Below, in pieces: positions 20,331 through 27,860 of a stretch of 29,026 nucleotides of DNA; positions within the stretch are counted from its first letter, which is position 1, and the number at the start of each line of letters is the position of its first letter. The position numbers and the translations under genes were made by a program. Below the pieces are notes generated by a model. The model was not told where the DNA came from. It worked only from the letters and a program-made list of their open reading frames with translations, and ran no database searches. This stretch comes from a virus. The stretch lies in the IMG/VR virus record IMGVR_UViG_3300008117_000763, positions 1 through 29,026 of that record; one strand, given 5' to 3'.

Positions 20331-20774
20331 ATGAAAAAGTTTGACATGGATAAGTATGTTCTCTTAGTAGGTGATAATGCTACAGAGATCTTTGATTACT
20401 ATGATGTGGATGAGATGCACGGGTTGAATCTAAAGGATGCCAAGGCAGAAGAGGTTGATAAGACTGTAGGTAATGGGGTTTATATTTATGGGTGGACTAA
20501 CTATGACCCGGCAGATAAGAAGTTGACTGCAAAGGCTCCATTAAAACCTTTCCTATTTATAAATCTAGGTGCATTTAAAAAGTATAGCTTGACTGAGAAA
20601 TGTACTGCAGTTATGCATGAGACTATGCACATGAGTATTCTACTTAACAACTGGAAGATTACTGATAAGGAAGAAGAGGTGATTGGCTTTGCTGAAGATG
20701 AAGCTAATAAGATTATAGAGAAATTAGGATTTAATAAAAAAGAAGAACCAAAAAAAGGATTTTTTAAAAAATAG
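20331..20774 (+). CDS. HExxH metallopeptidase-like protein, first rightward gene (147 aa)
   Basis: Contains VMHETMHMSILL with the zinc-binding HETMH at residues 96-100. A later acidic helix EEEVIGFAEDEANKI (about 114-128) could supply the third, glutamate, ligand, as in ImmA/IrrE-type or other gluzincin proteases. The N-terminal half (about 50-82) has beta strands. No signal peptide, so cytoplasmic. The C-terminus is Lys-rich (KKEEPKKGFFKK). As the first right-arm gene it is a candidate for cleaving a host factor early in infection. The motif is clear; the substrate is unknown. Confidence 0.85.
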   Translation: MKKFDMDKYVLLVGDNATEIFDYYDVDEMHGLNLKDAKAEEVDKTVGNGVYIYGWTNYDPADKKLTAKAPLKPFLFINLGAFKKYSLTEKCTAVMHETMHMSILLNNWKITDKEEEVIGFAEDEANKIIEKLGFNKKEEPKKGFFKK

Positions 20775-20777
20775 TTT

Positions 20778-20785
20778 TATATTTG
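20778..20785 (+). promoter_or_regulatory. -7 box TATATTTG, promoter P3
   Basis: TAnnTTTG match that starts 4 bases past the stop at 20774. The next 80 bases contain no ORF and end in a terminator at 20834-20863, so this promoter would make a short RNA unless readthrough occurs. No -33 element is visible. Confidence 0.5.
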
Positions 20786-20863
20786 TAGTGTTCATTTTTA
20801 CAATTAAAAATTAACTTACTTGATTGATTGCTAGAAACCCTGGAATTTTTTTCCGGGGTTTTT
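20786..20863 (+). ncRNA. Putative small RNA between promoter P3 and a terminator
   Basis: About 70 bases bounded by a -7 box and an intrinsic terminator and holding no ORF. It resembles the interval after P0 (20224-20300): both have a TTCAT near the start, a GCTA before the hairpin and AGTTTA after the T tract. This supports a duplicated cassette. No transcript evidence is available. Confidence 0.35.
20834..20863 (+). terminator. Intrinsic terminator
   Basis: AAACCCTGG/CCGGGGTTT (20835-20843 with 20853-20861, one G-T pair) followed by TTTTAGT. It is immediately followed by the promoter P2 block. Confidence 0.85.
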
Positions 20864-20884
20864 AGTTTAAACAAAAAAAGTTTT

Positions 20885-20892
20885 TATATTTG
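20885..20892 (+). promoter_or_regulatory. -7 box TATATTTG, promoter P2
   Basis: TAnnTTTG match within TTTTTAGTTTA-N(14)-TATATTTGTT, almost the same block as P1. It ends 25 bases before the ATG at 20918. Confidence 0.65.
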
Positions 20893-20917
20893 TTGCTCAC
20901 TAAGTTTATTATATGAG

Positions 20918-21220
20918 ATGACCTACCAACAAAAAAAGTTATGGCTACTTGTTGCAGAAAAAGCAGAGTCTAACTTAGAGGCTAGGATAATTTATGATGA
21001 ACTAATTAAAAAATTAAATATGTCAGAAGAAACAGTTATTTTGTCCCTTATGGAAACGGAGAATGGGATAGAAGTTCATGTGAGTGAAAAAGCTTATGAT
21101 AACTTTGCAGTTATTGGATTGATTGAAAGGATTAAGTTGGACTTGTTGAATAGACCAGAACTACCTATTCAGGATCTTAGAACTAAGGGGAAAGAAAGTT
21201 CTCAAAAGTATGATGCGTAA
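20918..21220 (+). CDS. Unknown small helical protein (100 aa)
   Basis: Start at ATG 20918 (MTYQQKKLWLLVAEKAESNL); an in-frame TTG 90 bases upstream would place the N-terminus inside the terminator and promoter, so it is rejected. Helical first half and short strands (ENGIEVHVSEKAYD), then a polar tail. No motif. It follows promoter P2 with a leader of about 20 nt and precedes the GroES-like gene by 18 bases. Function unknown. Confidence 0.78.
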   Translation: MTYQQKKLWLLVAEKAESNLEARIIYDELIKKLNMSEETVILSLMETENGIEVHVSEKAYDNFAVIGLIERIKLDLLNRPELPIQDLRTKGKESSQKYDA

Positions 21221-21238
21221 ATTTTTAAAACCAACAAT

Positions 21239-21532
21239 ATGAAACCATTTAAACAATTAAGAGGTAGAACTATTCTACTAAGTGTACCTGAAAGAAAAAA
21301 GTCAGGTCTAGAATTATCTGCTAAAGATGAACAAGCAATAATGCAAGAAGCTGCTAAGCTATGGAGTAGACTTAGTGTTTATGCCATAGGAGATAAAGTA
21401 GAAGATGTGTCTGTAGGTGATGAAGTATATGTAAGAACTTCTGCACTTAATATGGAGACAGTAGAAAGAATTGACATTGATGGTGAGATCAAGTTAGTTC
21501 TTAATGAAGGTGATGTAATTATAGTATGGTAA
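21239..21532 (+). CDS. GroES-like co-chaperonin (97 aa)
   Basis: The pattern LRGRTILLSVPERKKSGLEL (residues 7-26), a variable mobile-loop region (about 18-40), LSVYAIGDKVEDVSVGDEVY (45-64) and the final strand EIKLVLNEGDVIIVW follow the GroES fold. The 'V.avG..v..v.vGDeV' block is the signature. SGLEL in the mobile loop stands where GroES carries the GroEL-binding IVL. Like T4 gp31, such a protein would pair with host GroEL, often to fold the capsid protein. The loop is less like bacterial GroES than the rest, so chaperonin binding is inferred. Confidence 0.82.
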   Translation: MKPFKQLRGRTILLSVPERKKSGLELSAKDEQAIMQEAAKLWSRLSVYAIGDKVEDVSVGDEVYVRTSALNMETVERIDIDGEIKLVLNEGDVIIVW

Positions 21533-21535
21533 GTC

Positions 21536-21907
21536 ATGGCTGAAAGAAATTATAACACATATAAACCAAGTCCAGGTGATACATACTCTCCATATAAAGA
21601 TATGGTGGATGGAGTTTATGGAAAAGATACTTATATTAATAGACCAGCTTCTCCTTTAGCAACAGAAATAGACTGGCAGAAAAGAGTTGTAAACTTAGAT
21701 GAAGGGCCAAGGCCTGACTATTATGGTGGTAAGGATAATACATATGAAGTATTCCAAGTATTAGAAGCTTGGGGACTTGATAAAGACTTCTATCTAGGTA
21801 ATGTAATTAAGTATGTAGCTAGAGCTGGTAAGAAAAATAAATTAACCCAAAAGGAAGATTTAAAAAAAGCTTTAGTATATTTACAAAAAAGAATTAACTC
21901 ATTATGA
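21536..21907 (+). CDS. DUF3310 family protein (phage nucleotide-kinase-like)
   Basis: Residues about 60-121 match DUF3310: PDYYGGKDNTYEVFQVLEAW, FYLGNVIKYVARAGKKNK, then a KEDLKKALVYLQKRI helix. Family members such as those related to T7 gp1.7 are annotated as phage nucleotide kinases, so a role in nucleotide metabolism is plausible, though the small size makes this uncertain. The N-terminal 55 residues are low in structure and rich in Tyr, Pro and Gly. It overlaps the next gene by ATGA and starts 3 bases after the GroES-like gene. Confidence 0.88.
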   Translation: MAERNYNTYKPSPGDTYSPYKDMVDGVYGKDTYINRPASPLATEIDWQKRVVNLDEGPRPDYYGGKDNTYEVFQVLEAWGLDKDFYLGNVIKYVARAGKKNKLTQKEDLKKALVYLQKRINSL

Positions 21908-22101
21908 TACTTAAAGGATTATTGTTTATAGTTGGTATATTAGTATTAGGATTCTTATTCCTAGTTAATAATGCTATGAGTAGACCTTTATATAATAAAA
22001 TGCACAATGTCTGGGAAGAAGATCCGGAAGGAAAAAAATATGCTAACATAACCCTTGTGTTTATGCTATTGATATCATTCCTCCTAGGGATAATGTTTTA
22101 A
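21904..22101 (+). CDS. Two-helix small membrane protein (65 aa)
   Basis: Hydrophobic segments MILKGLLFIVGILVLGFLFL (1-20) and ITLVFMLLISFLLGIMF (about 49-65), with a polar loop (YNKMHNVWEEDPEGKKY). Overlaps the upstream stop by ATGA and ends about 28 bases before a strong terminator, so it closes this early transcription unit. Holin-like or membrane-effector roles are possible; nothing decides. Confidence 0.8.
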   Translation: MILKGLLFIVGILVLGFLFLVNNAMSRPLYNKMHNVWEEDPEGKKYANITLVFMLLISFLLGIMF

Positions 22102-22128
22102 CATACAACTCTCCAATCAAACAAAAAG

Positions 22129-22160
22129 ATCCTCAGAAATTTATCTGAGGATTTTTTTTA
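22129..22160 (+). terminator. Strong intrinsic terminator between the early and structural blocks
   Basis: Perfect 9-bp stem ATCCTCAGA/TCTGAGGAT (22129-22137 with 22144-22152), 6-base loop, eight T residues. It separates the 20918-22101 unit from the structural and lysis genes. Confidence 0.92.
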
Positions 22161-22166
22161 TTCAAA

Positions 22167-22175
22167 TATTTTTTG
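22167..22175 (+). promoter_or_regulatory. Weak candidate promoter of the structural unit
   Basis: TATTTTTTG resembles TAnnTTTG with one extra base. It ends 30 bases before the ATG at 22206. The lack of a full match may mean that the structural genes use a different, late promoter class. Confidence 0.25.
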
Positions 22176-22205
22176 TATATTATAGTGTAATTAAAATTTT
22201 ATATC

Positions 22206-22457
22206 ATGGGAGCTTTACCAGAATTTGAAAATGTAGATAATGCTAGATCTACGATGCCTGAGTATAAATCTAAACTTACTCAGATGTACCAGTACCTAAA
22301 CAGGTCGGTAAATAAGTTTTTCTTTGATTGGGGTTACAAACTTGCAACACAGAGAGTATATGCCAATAATGCTGCTGCAATTGCTGCAGGATTGAAACAA
22401 GGAGATTGGTATGTTACTAACTCGGGTGGTGACTTATTTGTAAAGATTGTTCAATAA
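22206..22457 (+). CDS. Unknown small structural-type protein (83 aa)
   Basis: Reads MGALPEFENVDNARSTMPEY, then a helical middle and the end AAAIAAGLKQGDWYVTNSGG DLFVKIVQ (split here for length), a beta turn motif often seen at the ends of phage tail or fibre accessory proteins. It opens the structural unit right after the strong terminator. The match is by general appearance only. Virion attachment is inferred from position. Confidence 0.75.
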   Translation: MGALPEFENVDNARSTMPEYKSKLTQMYQYLNRSVNKFFFDWGYKLATQRVYANNAAAIAAGLKQGDWYVTNSGGDLFVKIVQ

Positions 22458-22473
22458 TTAAAACCTAGAAATC

Positions 22474-22827
22474 ATGGCAGATTTAACAAGTGGCTTAACA
22501 ATAACCAATGTATCTGGTGCAGTTTATAGAACGTCTAGATTAGCTTTAAATGACGGAAATGTTAAAGCTAGAGAATTAACTAACCTATTACAAAAATTAA
22601 TTAGTGTTGGTATTTATGAATCATTAGATGAAGCTATTTCAAATAGAGTTCCTGCTGGAACATTCATAATTATAGATGATCCTAATACTGACATAAGAGA
22701 ATTTGTTATTGAAATGATTCCTCCATATGTTGTAGATTCAGAAGAACTTAAAAGAGAAGAAGCTGAATATCTAAAAAAACTTGAAGCAGAAAAAAACGCT
22801 CAATTTAAAGCTGATCCTTCTGTATAA
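22474..22827 (+). CDS. Unknown 117-aa protein of the structural unit
   Basis: MADLTSGLTITNVSGAVYRT and a mixed middle lead to an acidic helical tail (SEELKREEAEYLKKLEAEKN). The start is 16 bases after the preceding stop and the gene ends 11 bases before a hairpin terminator. No family recognised. It probably works with the fibre proteins downstream. Confidence 0.75.
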   Translation: MADLTSGLTITNVSGAVYRTSRLALNDGNVKARELTNLLQKLISVGIYESLDEAISNRVPAGTFIIIDDPNTDIREFVIEMIPPYVVDSEELKREEAEYLKKLEAEKNAQFKADPSV

Positions 22828-22838
22828 GTATTAATTTG

Positions 22839-22866
22839 TGCAGCCCCTAGAGGGCTGTACTTTTAA
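22839..22866 (+). terminator. Hairpin with weak U tract (partial terminator)
   Basis: CAGCCC/GGGCTG stem (22841-22846 with 22852-22857) and a 5-base loop, followed by TACTTTTAAAA. It lies between two structural genes and could allow partial readthrough so that the fibre genes are less expressed. Confidence 0.65.
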
Positions 22867-22877
22867 AAATTAAAACT

Positions 22878-24404
22878 ATGTCAAATAGTATAGGTGATTT
22901 AAGAAATAGTGGCCTACAAGGTAATAACTGGCCATGGCAATATAAAGTCCTACTAGGACTTGATGGTATCATCAATGCCTTAAATAACAACGGTGAAGAC
23001 ATTGAAACTGCTTATGTGGTTGAAAAATGTCCTGGACCACCTCCAACTGAAAGAGTTTTACTTGAGGTTAGAATATGGGATACTGTTACAAATACTTGGG
23101 GAACAATTAGATATTATGTACCTGGAAGTAACACACCGGTTCCAGCACCAGTACCTGCACCAGGTTGTACTTTAGAATATGTTGATGCATCTAACATTAG
23201 ACCTTTAACATGTACTGATGAAATTACAGTATGTGGTACATCATTTACCACTATATTAGGTAATAGTGCTCTTAATGTTAATGTTGTAAATCCAATTCCA
23301 TTAGAAGTACTTATTAATCAAGCAAATGATAGTATTCTTGTTTATGGTTTTGATGGTGCAGCTAATCAACCAATATCTGTTACATCTGGTGGTGCAGTAA
23401 ACATTAGACCATTGACGTGTACTGATGTAGTATCATTATGTTTTGATAATGCAGGAACTCCTACACAAGTAAGTGATACTAATCCACTTCCTGTAAATGC
23501 AATAGTAACAGTACCAAGTGCATTAGATACAGCTTTGTTTGCATTTGATATTACTTCAGGAGTAAATGAAGCTTTAACTACAACTGAAACATCACCCGGA
23601 ACTCATGCATTAGATGTTAATCTAACAACTCGTTTAGATTGTACTACAGATAATGTTGCAATATGTGATGGTGCAGGTAATGCATTAGCAATTGATTCTT
23701 ATGGTAGTATCAATTCTAATTTATATGCAATAGATTCATTAAGTGGAGTACCAACATTTGTAACACTTACAGGTTTAGGTACAGCTAATGCATTAGATGT
23801 TTATCTTCAAGGACCTAGAGGAGTACAAGCAAATTGTGCAGATGCAATATCTACAGCTTTATGTCAAACACAAGAAAATATTCTTACAGACATAAAAACT
23901 GCTGTACAAGGAACATTAGCAGCTAATACTGATGGTGTAGGAATATTTGGAACAGAAGATGGTGTTAACTGGAATGCAGTTGAAGTAGATAGTAATGGAC
24001 ATGTTACTACAAATGCTACTATTGTAGGTCCAATAGGTAGTCAAGCATGTACTACATCAGTTAGTGTAGCTTTATGTACTGATCAAGCCAATAATTTAGC
24101 AGATATTAAGACTGCTGTACAACCAATAACTACAATTACTCCAAACATTCAAATATCAAGTGGAGATGCTGCTACACCCATTGCAATAGCAATATACTCA
24201 GTAACATTTTTTAATAATGGTTCTGTAGATGTATTAGTATCGTTTAGTGGTGGAGGTGTAGGTACATATGTAAACATTCCTGCTGGAACATCTATTAGTA
24301 TGGATGCTGGTGGTATTAATAATCAATATCCAGCAAATACTTTTTATTATGATACAGTTACTGTAGATCCTTCAGGTTCATTAATAGTAACATATAACTC
24401 TTAA
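22878..24404 (+). CDS. Fibre-like structural protein with Cys-pair repeats (508 aa)
   Basis: N-terminal NWPWQYKVLLGLDGIINAL (about 17-35) looks like a virion-anchoring segment. A Pro-rich linker (PVPAPVPAPG, about 86-95) follows. The rest is beta-rich with repeated cysteine pairs: CTDEITVC, CTDVVSLC, CTTDNVAIC, CADAISTALC, CTTSVSVALC. Two copies begin NIRPLTCTD at residues 106 and 175, and two later copies carry DIKTAVQ. The C-terminal ~70 residues (NGSVDVLVSFSGGGVGTYVN) form a beta domain. Intracellular phage proteins with many cysteines are rare, so metal binding or disulfides outside the cell are possible. Start at 22878 follows a terminator. Confidence 0.85.
   Translation: MSNSIGDLRNSGLQGNNWPWQYKVLLGLDGIINALNNNGEDIETAYVVEKCPGPPPTERVLLEVRIWDTVTNTWGTIRYYVPGSNTPVPAPVPAPGCTLEYVDASNIRPLTCTDEITVCGTSFTTILGNSALNVNVVNPIPLEVLINQANDSILVYGFDGAANQPISVTSGGAVNIRPLTCTDVVSLCFDNAGTPTQVSDTNPLPVNAIVTVPSALDTALFAFDITSGVNEALTTTETSPGTHALDVNLTTRLDCTTDNVAICDGAGNALAIDSYGSINSNLYAIDSLSGVPTFVTLTGLGTANALDVYLQGPRGVQANCADAISTALCQTQENILTDIKTAVQGTLAANTDGVGIFGTEDGVNWNAVEVDSNGHVTTNATIVGPIGSQACTTSVSVALCTDQANNLADIKTAVQPITTITPNIQISSGDAATPIAIAIYSVTFFNNGSVDVLVSFSGGGVGTYVNIPAGTSISMDAGGINNQYPANTFYYDTVTVDPSGSLIVTYNS
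23193..23427 (+). repeat. Two 28-bp near-identical repeats in the fibre gene
   Basis: Copies at 23193-23220 and 23400-23427 differ at three positions and both encode the start of the NIRPLTCTD unit, 69 codons apart. They mark a duplicated fibre repeat. Confidence 0.85.
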
Positions 24405-24407
24405 GAA

Positions 24408-27086
24408 ATGAGCACATTTATAAATAGAGACTTACCAAATGATGAATACCAAGCAGCAGTTGGTGCTAATAACCCTTCAAGTGCAAATGTCTTTGCCACA
24501 ATGGCTGATATTTTAGCTGGTACTGGTGATGCAGAAAGATTAATTTTTAATGTAAAAATCAGTCAAATTGGTGGTATTAATAAAGGTCAAGCAGTTTATG
24601 TCAGTGGAGCAAATGGTACTAATATACTTGTTAGTAAAGCAGATTATTCAACAGAAGCAACATCATCTAAGACATTAGGTCTTCTTGTTGCTTCAGGTGC
24701 AGATAATGCATTCGGACAAGTTATTGCAAATGGTATTTTAAAAGGTACTGGTTCAGCTCCATTAGATACAAGTGCTGCTGGAGCAGGTGATCCTGTATGG
24801 TTAGGAGATGATGGTAATTTGATCTATGGTCTTGCTAATAAACCATATGCACCAAATCATCTTGTATTTCTTGGTATTGTTGTAGAATCTAATCCAACAG
24901 TAGGAGAAATTTTTGTCAAAGTACAAAATGGTTTTGAACTTAAAGAGATTCACGATGTTGATTTAATTTCAACTCCTCCTCAAAATGCTGATGTGCTTAC
25001 TTTTAATTCAGTTACTGGATTATGGGAATCTAAACCAATACCTGGAGTTTCAAGTGGTGGTACACAACTTTTAAGTGGTGGTGCATCTTGGTCAGATACA
25101 GGAATGATATTTAATGTATCAGCTCTTACATATACTATTGATGGAGATTATTATTCTTCTGCTCCACAAAATGTTACATTAGCTGCAGGAGATCCTAGTA
25201 ATCCAAGATTTGATGCTATTGTTGTTGATGCTACTGGAACTGTTTCTGTAATTACAGGAGCACCTTCTGCTAATCCAATTGTACCAAGTATACCAGGTAC
25301 ACAGGTATTAGTACAATATGTACTTGTTGCAGCTGGAGCTACTACACCTTCAATAACAAATGAGTTTGTTTATAGAGAAGGAGCAACTCCTGACTGGACT
25401 CAACTTTTTGTGGCTGGTGGTGGAACTTACCCACTTCAAGTAGATTATTCAAGTACGTCACCAGTTCCATTTTTAGGTCTAACATGTGCTTCAGTAAAAG
25501 CACCAACATATGCAAGTAAGTATATCTATTTAACAAAACCAAGCGGTTCAATATCAAGAGCAGCTTTTCCATTTTTATCATTTAGAGTTAATTTACCTGT
25601 AGCATTACCTTCAAGAAATATAATTGTTAGATTATTTAATGGAACCAGTTATATTGGTTTAACATATGCTTCATCTTATGGATTTAATCCATCATCTGCT
25701 GGATCTTGGCAATTAGTAGTAATACCAGTATCAGTATTTGGAAATCCAGCTCAGTTAAATATAACAAGAGTTGAGTTTTGGTTTACTGGTGCTACACTTA
25801 ATACATTTGGTGTAGGTCGCGATGTATTTGCATTTGATGATATCAAGTTCCAATCAGGATATGGAGGACAAACATCAGTAGCTACTATAGATATATTAGA
25901 TAGTGGAGTAGTTGTTGGTCCAACAGCAAAACTTAACTTTATTGATGGTACAAATACAACAGCAGTTGTTACACAAGATATAGCAAACAATAGGATTGAT
26001 GTTAAAATTGATTCAGCTACAGCAGCTAATATTTATAATTCAGATGGTGCATTAACAGCAAATAGAACTTTAACAGGAGGGAACTTTGATCTTCTTTTTG
26101 ATGCATTAAGATTATTTGGAGTAAATTTAGTACCTGGTGGTGGTATAAACGGATATACAATTAATGTTGATACCAATGGAATGTCTGGTTCTCTTCTTAC
26201 TAGAATTTTTAAAATTGAAGATACTTTTACAGGAACTCAAAGATTTGGTATTAACAGAAATGGAAATGTTATATTTAATAATAGTTTTGAATTTCCATTA
26301 GGTGATGGTTTAGTAGGTCAAACATTAATTACTAACGGTGCAGGAACTGTAGAATGGACTTTTCCTGTTACTACTAAGTCTTTCTTTGATCAGTTTATGG
26401 TAAATCAATATTCTTATTTTTTACCATCTGATAACTCAGCATTGTTTGATACTCTAAGAGCTGGTGGTAGTTTAACATCTGTTGGTACAACATCTTCTCT
26501 TACAGAAAATCCAATGGGTGTATTATTTACTACACCTACTGCTGTTAGTTCTGTAGCTGCACTATTTGGAAATACATTTGGAGGAAGTATTTTAGGAGTA
26601 AATTTTCAATTTGAAACATATAGAAGGTTTAGAATAAATACAGCAAATCCAGCTCAAAGACTATTTATTGGAATATCATCTTTATATAGTGCTGCTACAC
26701 CTACTAATATAGATCCTATTTCTCAAATTAATAGTATTGGTGTGTGTAAAACATCAACTAGTAATAATTTATTTTTAATGTGGAATGATGCAACTGGTAC
26801 AGCATCAAGTTTAGATACAGGATTTACTGGAATTAGTAATTCATTTACATACACTTTGAGAATATTTAAAACTTTTGGTGTTGCATCAGTAACAATTGAG
26901 TTAACTCAAATAACAAACAGTACTGGTGCAACAACTATATTTTCAACAACAATCACATCTGACTATAATACAGGAGTAAATTATTTTCCTGTAGCATGGA
27001 TGGGTAATTCAACAACCTCAACTGGTGCAGTTTCTTATAAAGACTATGGTTGTACAATGACTAAACGTAATATAATAACAGCATAA
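24408..27086 (+). CDS. Large tail-fibre or adhesin-like protein (892 aa)
   Basis: N-terminal part (about 1-190) includes GQAVYVSGANGTNILVSKAD, a type of anchoring beta domain found in phage tail fibres. A central region (about 345-490; LSFRVNLPVALPSRNIIVRL, then RVEFWFTG and DVFAFDDIKF) has the look of a galactose-binding or carbohydrate-binding beta-sandwich ending in AFDDI. C-terminal third (about 660-890) is another beta-rich domain with Ser/Thr-rich strands. No chaperone-type autocleavage site was seen. It starts 3 bases after the preceding stop. Likely recognises host surface glycans. The domain calls are by eye. Confidence 0.82.
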   Translation: MSTFINRDLPNDEYQAAVGANNPSSANVFATMADILAGTGDAERLIFNVKISQIGGINKGQAVYVSGANGTNILVSKADYSTEATSSKTLGLLVASGADNAFGQVIANGILKGTGSAPLDTSAAGAGDPVWLGDDGNLIYGLANKPYAPNHLVFLGIVVESNPTVGEIFVKVQNGFELKEIHDVDLISTPPQNADVLTFNSVTGLWESKPIPGVSSGGTQLLSGGASWSDTGMIFNVSALTYTIDGDYYSSAPQNVTLAAGDPSNPRFDAIVVDATGTVSVITGAPSANPIVPSIPGTQVLVQYVLVAAGATTPSITNEFVYREGATPDWTQLFVAGGGTYPLQVDYSSTSPVPFLGLTCASVKAPTYASKYIYLTKPSGSISRAAFPFLSFRVNLPVALPSRNIIVRLFNGTSYIGLTYASSYGFNPSSAGSWQLVVIPVSVFGNPAQLNITRVEFWFTGATLNTFGVGRDVFAFDDIKFQSGYGGQTSVATIDILDSGVVVGPTAKLNFIDGTNTTAVVTQDIANNRIDVKIDSATAANIYNSDGALTANRTLTGGNFDLLFDALRLFGVNLVPGGGINGYTINVDTNGMSGSLLTRIFKIEDTFTGTQRFGINRNGNVIFNNSFEFPLGDGLVGQTLITNGAGTVEWTFPVTTKSFFDQFMVNQYSYFLPSDNSALFDTLRAGGSLTSVGTTSSLTENPMGVLFTTPTAVSSVAALFGNTFGGSILGVNFQFETYRRFRINTANPAQRLFIGISSLYSAATPTNIDPISQINSIGVCKTSTSNNLFLMWNDATGTASSLDTGFTGISNSFTYTLRIFKTFGVASVTIELTQITNSTGATTIFSTTITSDYNTGVNYFPVAWMGNSTTSTGAVSYKDYGCTMTKRNIITA

Positions 27087-27277
27087 TGGAAGATATTTAT
27101 ACAATAGATCACAATGGACAAATTGTTCTTAATGACACAACTGTTGTGGTAATGCAAGAAAATGATCCTACATATATTGCATATGTACAGTTTCTTGAAA
27201 ACGGTGGTACTGTAACTCAGTTAGATGAGCCAGAAATTATAGAAGAATTTACAGGAATTAGATCAGCTAAAAAATAA
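27086..27277 (+). CDS. Unknown small protein (63 aa)
   Basis: Starts at the ATG that overlaps the fibre stop by one base (TAATG). Beta strands (QIVLNDTTVVVMQENDPTYI) and an acidic end (LDEPEIIEEFTGIRS). No known family. It may be a small fibre accessory or chaperone-like product because it is coupled to the fibre gene. Confidence 0.75.
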   Translation: MEDIYTIDHNGQIVLNDTTVVVMQENDPTYIAYVQFLENGGTVTQLDEPEIIEEFTGIRSAKK

Positions 27278-27281
27278 GAAA

Positions 27282-27617
27282 ATGGAGACTTGGATGCTTA
27301 CAGTAATACTTTTTGTAACAGGAACAATTCTAACAATTATAGGATTCTTTTTAAGAAGTGCTTATAGTACAATCAATAAACAAATAGAAATATTAACTTT
27401 GGAGAATCAAAAAAGAATTGAGGATCAAGGAAAGTTAAAAGGTAAGTTTGAGTTGTTAGAACAAGAGAATAGATTGAAACTCCAACATATTGAAGAAAAC
27501 ACTCAACATGAAATCAGAGTAATGGCTACTAAAATAGGTGATTTATCTGATACTGTAGGAGAGTTAGTAAGGATTCAAATGAATGGAACAACTAGAAGAA
27601 GAAATACTAATAATTAA
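27282..27617 (+). CDS. Membrane-anchored coiled-coil protein, possible i-spanin or holin-like (111 aa)
   Basis: One N-terminal membrane helix (about 5-24, MLTVILFVTGTILTIIGFFL) followed by a long coiled coil (about 32-98) and a basic tail (RRRNTNN). The topology, with the coiled coil outside the membrane, resembles an inner-membrane spanin. It stands 4 bases after the small gene and in front of a holin-like gene and an amidase, which favours a lysis role. No overlapping o-spanin gene is obvious. Confidence 0.7.
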   Translation: METWMLTVILFVTGTILTIIGFFLRSAYSTINKQIEILTLENQKRIEDQGKLKGKFELLEQENRLKLQHIEENTQHEIRVMATKIGDLSDTVGELVRIQMNGTTRRRNTNN

Positions 27618-27620
27618 ATT

Positions 27621-27857
27621 ATGTCACTAAAGAAAAGATGGAATGCTCAAACTCCAAAGTTTTGGAAAAAGGTGCAAAAGATTGCAATTGCAGCAGGAGC
27701 TGTAGCAGGAGTTATTATTGCTGCTCCAATTGCATTACCAGCTGCAGTAGTTACAGCAGCAACATATGTAGTAACAGCTGGCACAGTAGCTGCTACATTA
27801 GCACAACTTACAGTAGATGATGCTGAAGTTAAAAAAGTAGAAACCCCTAATATATAA
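27621..27857 (+). CDS. Small Ala/Val-rich membrane protein, holin candidate (78 aa)
   Basis: After a basic start (MSLKKRWNAQTPKFWKKVQK), residues about 21-65 form hydrophobic helices rich in Ala, Val and Ile (IAAGAVAGVIIAAPIALPAA, then TYVVTAGTVAATLAQ), with a Pro-containing turn between two possible membrane segments. A short acidic tail follows. Size, two segments and position next to the amidase suit a holin, but the family is unproven. Confidence 0.7.
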   Translation: MSLKKRWNAQTPKFWKKVQKIAIAAGAVAGVIIAAPIALPAAVVTAATYVVTAGTVAATLAQLTVDDAEVKKVETPNI

Positions 27858-27860
27858 CCA

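Noticed and set aside
25342-25990. Minus-strand ORFs inside the large fibre gene (25342-25581, 25751-25990)
   Set aside because: Shadows of a long plus-strand gene with consistent beta-rich protein.
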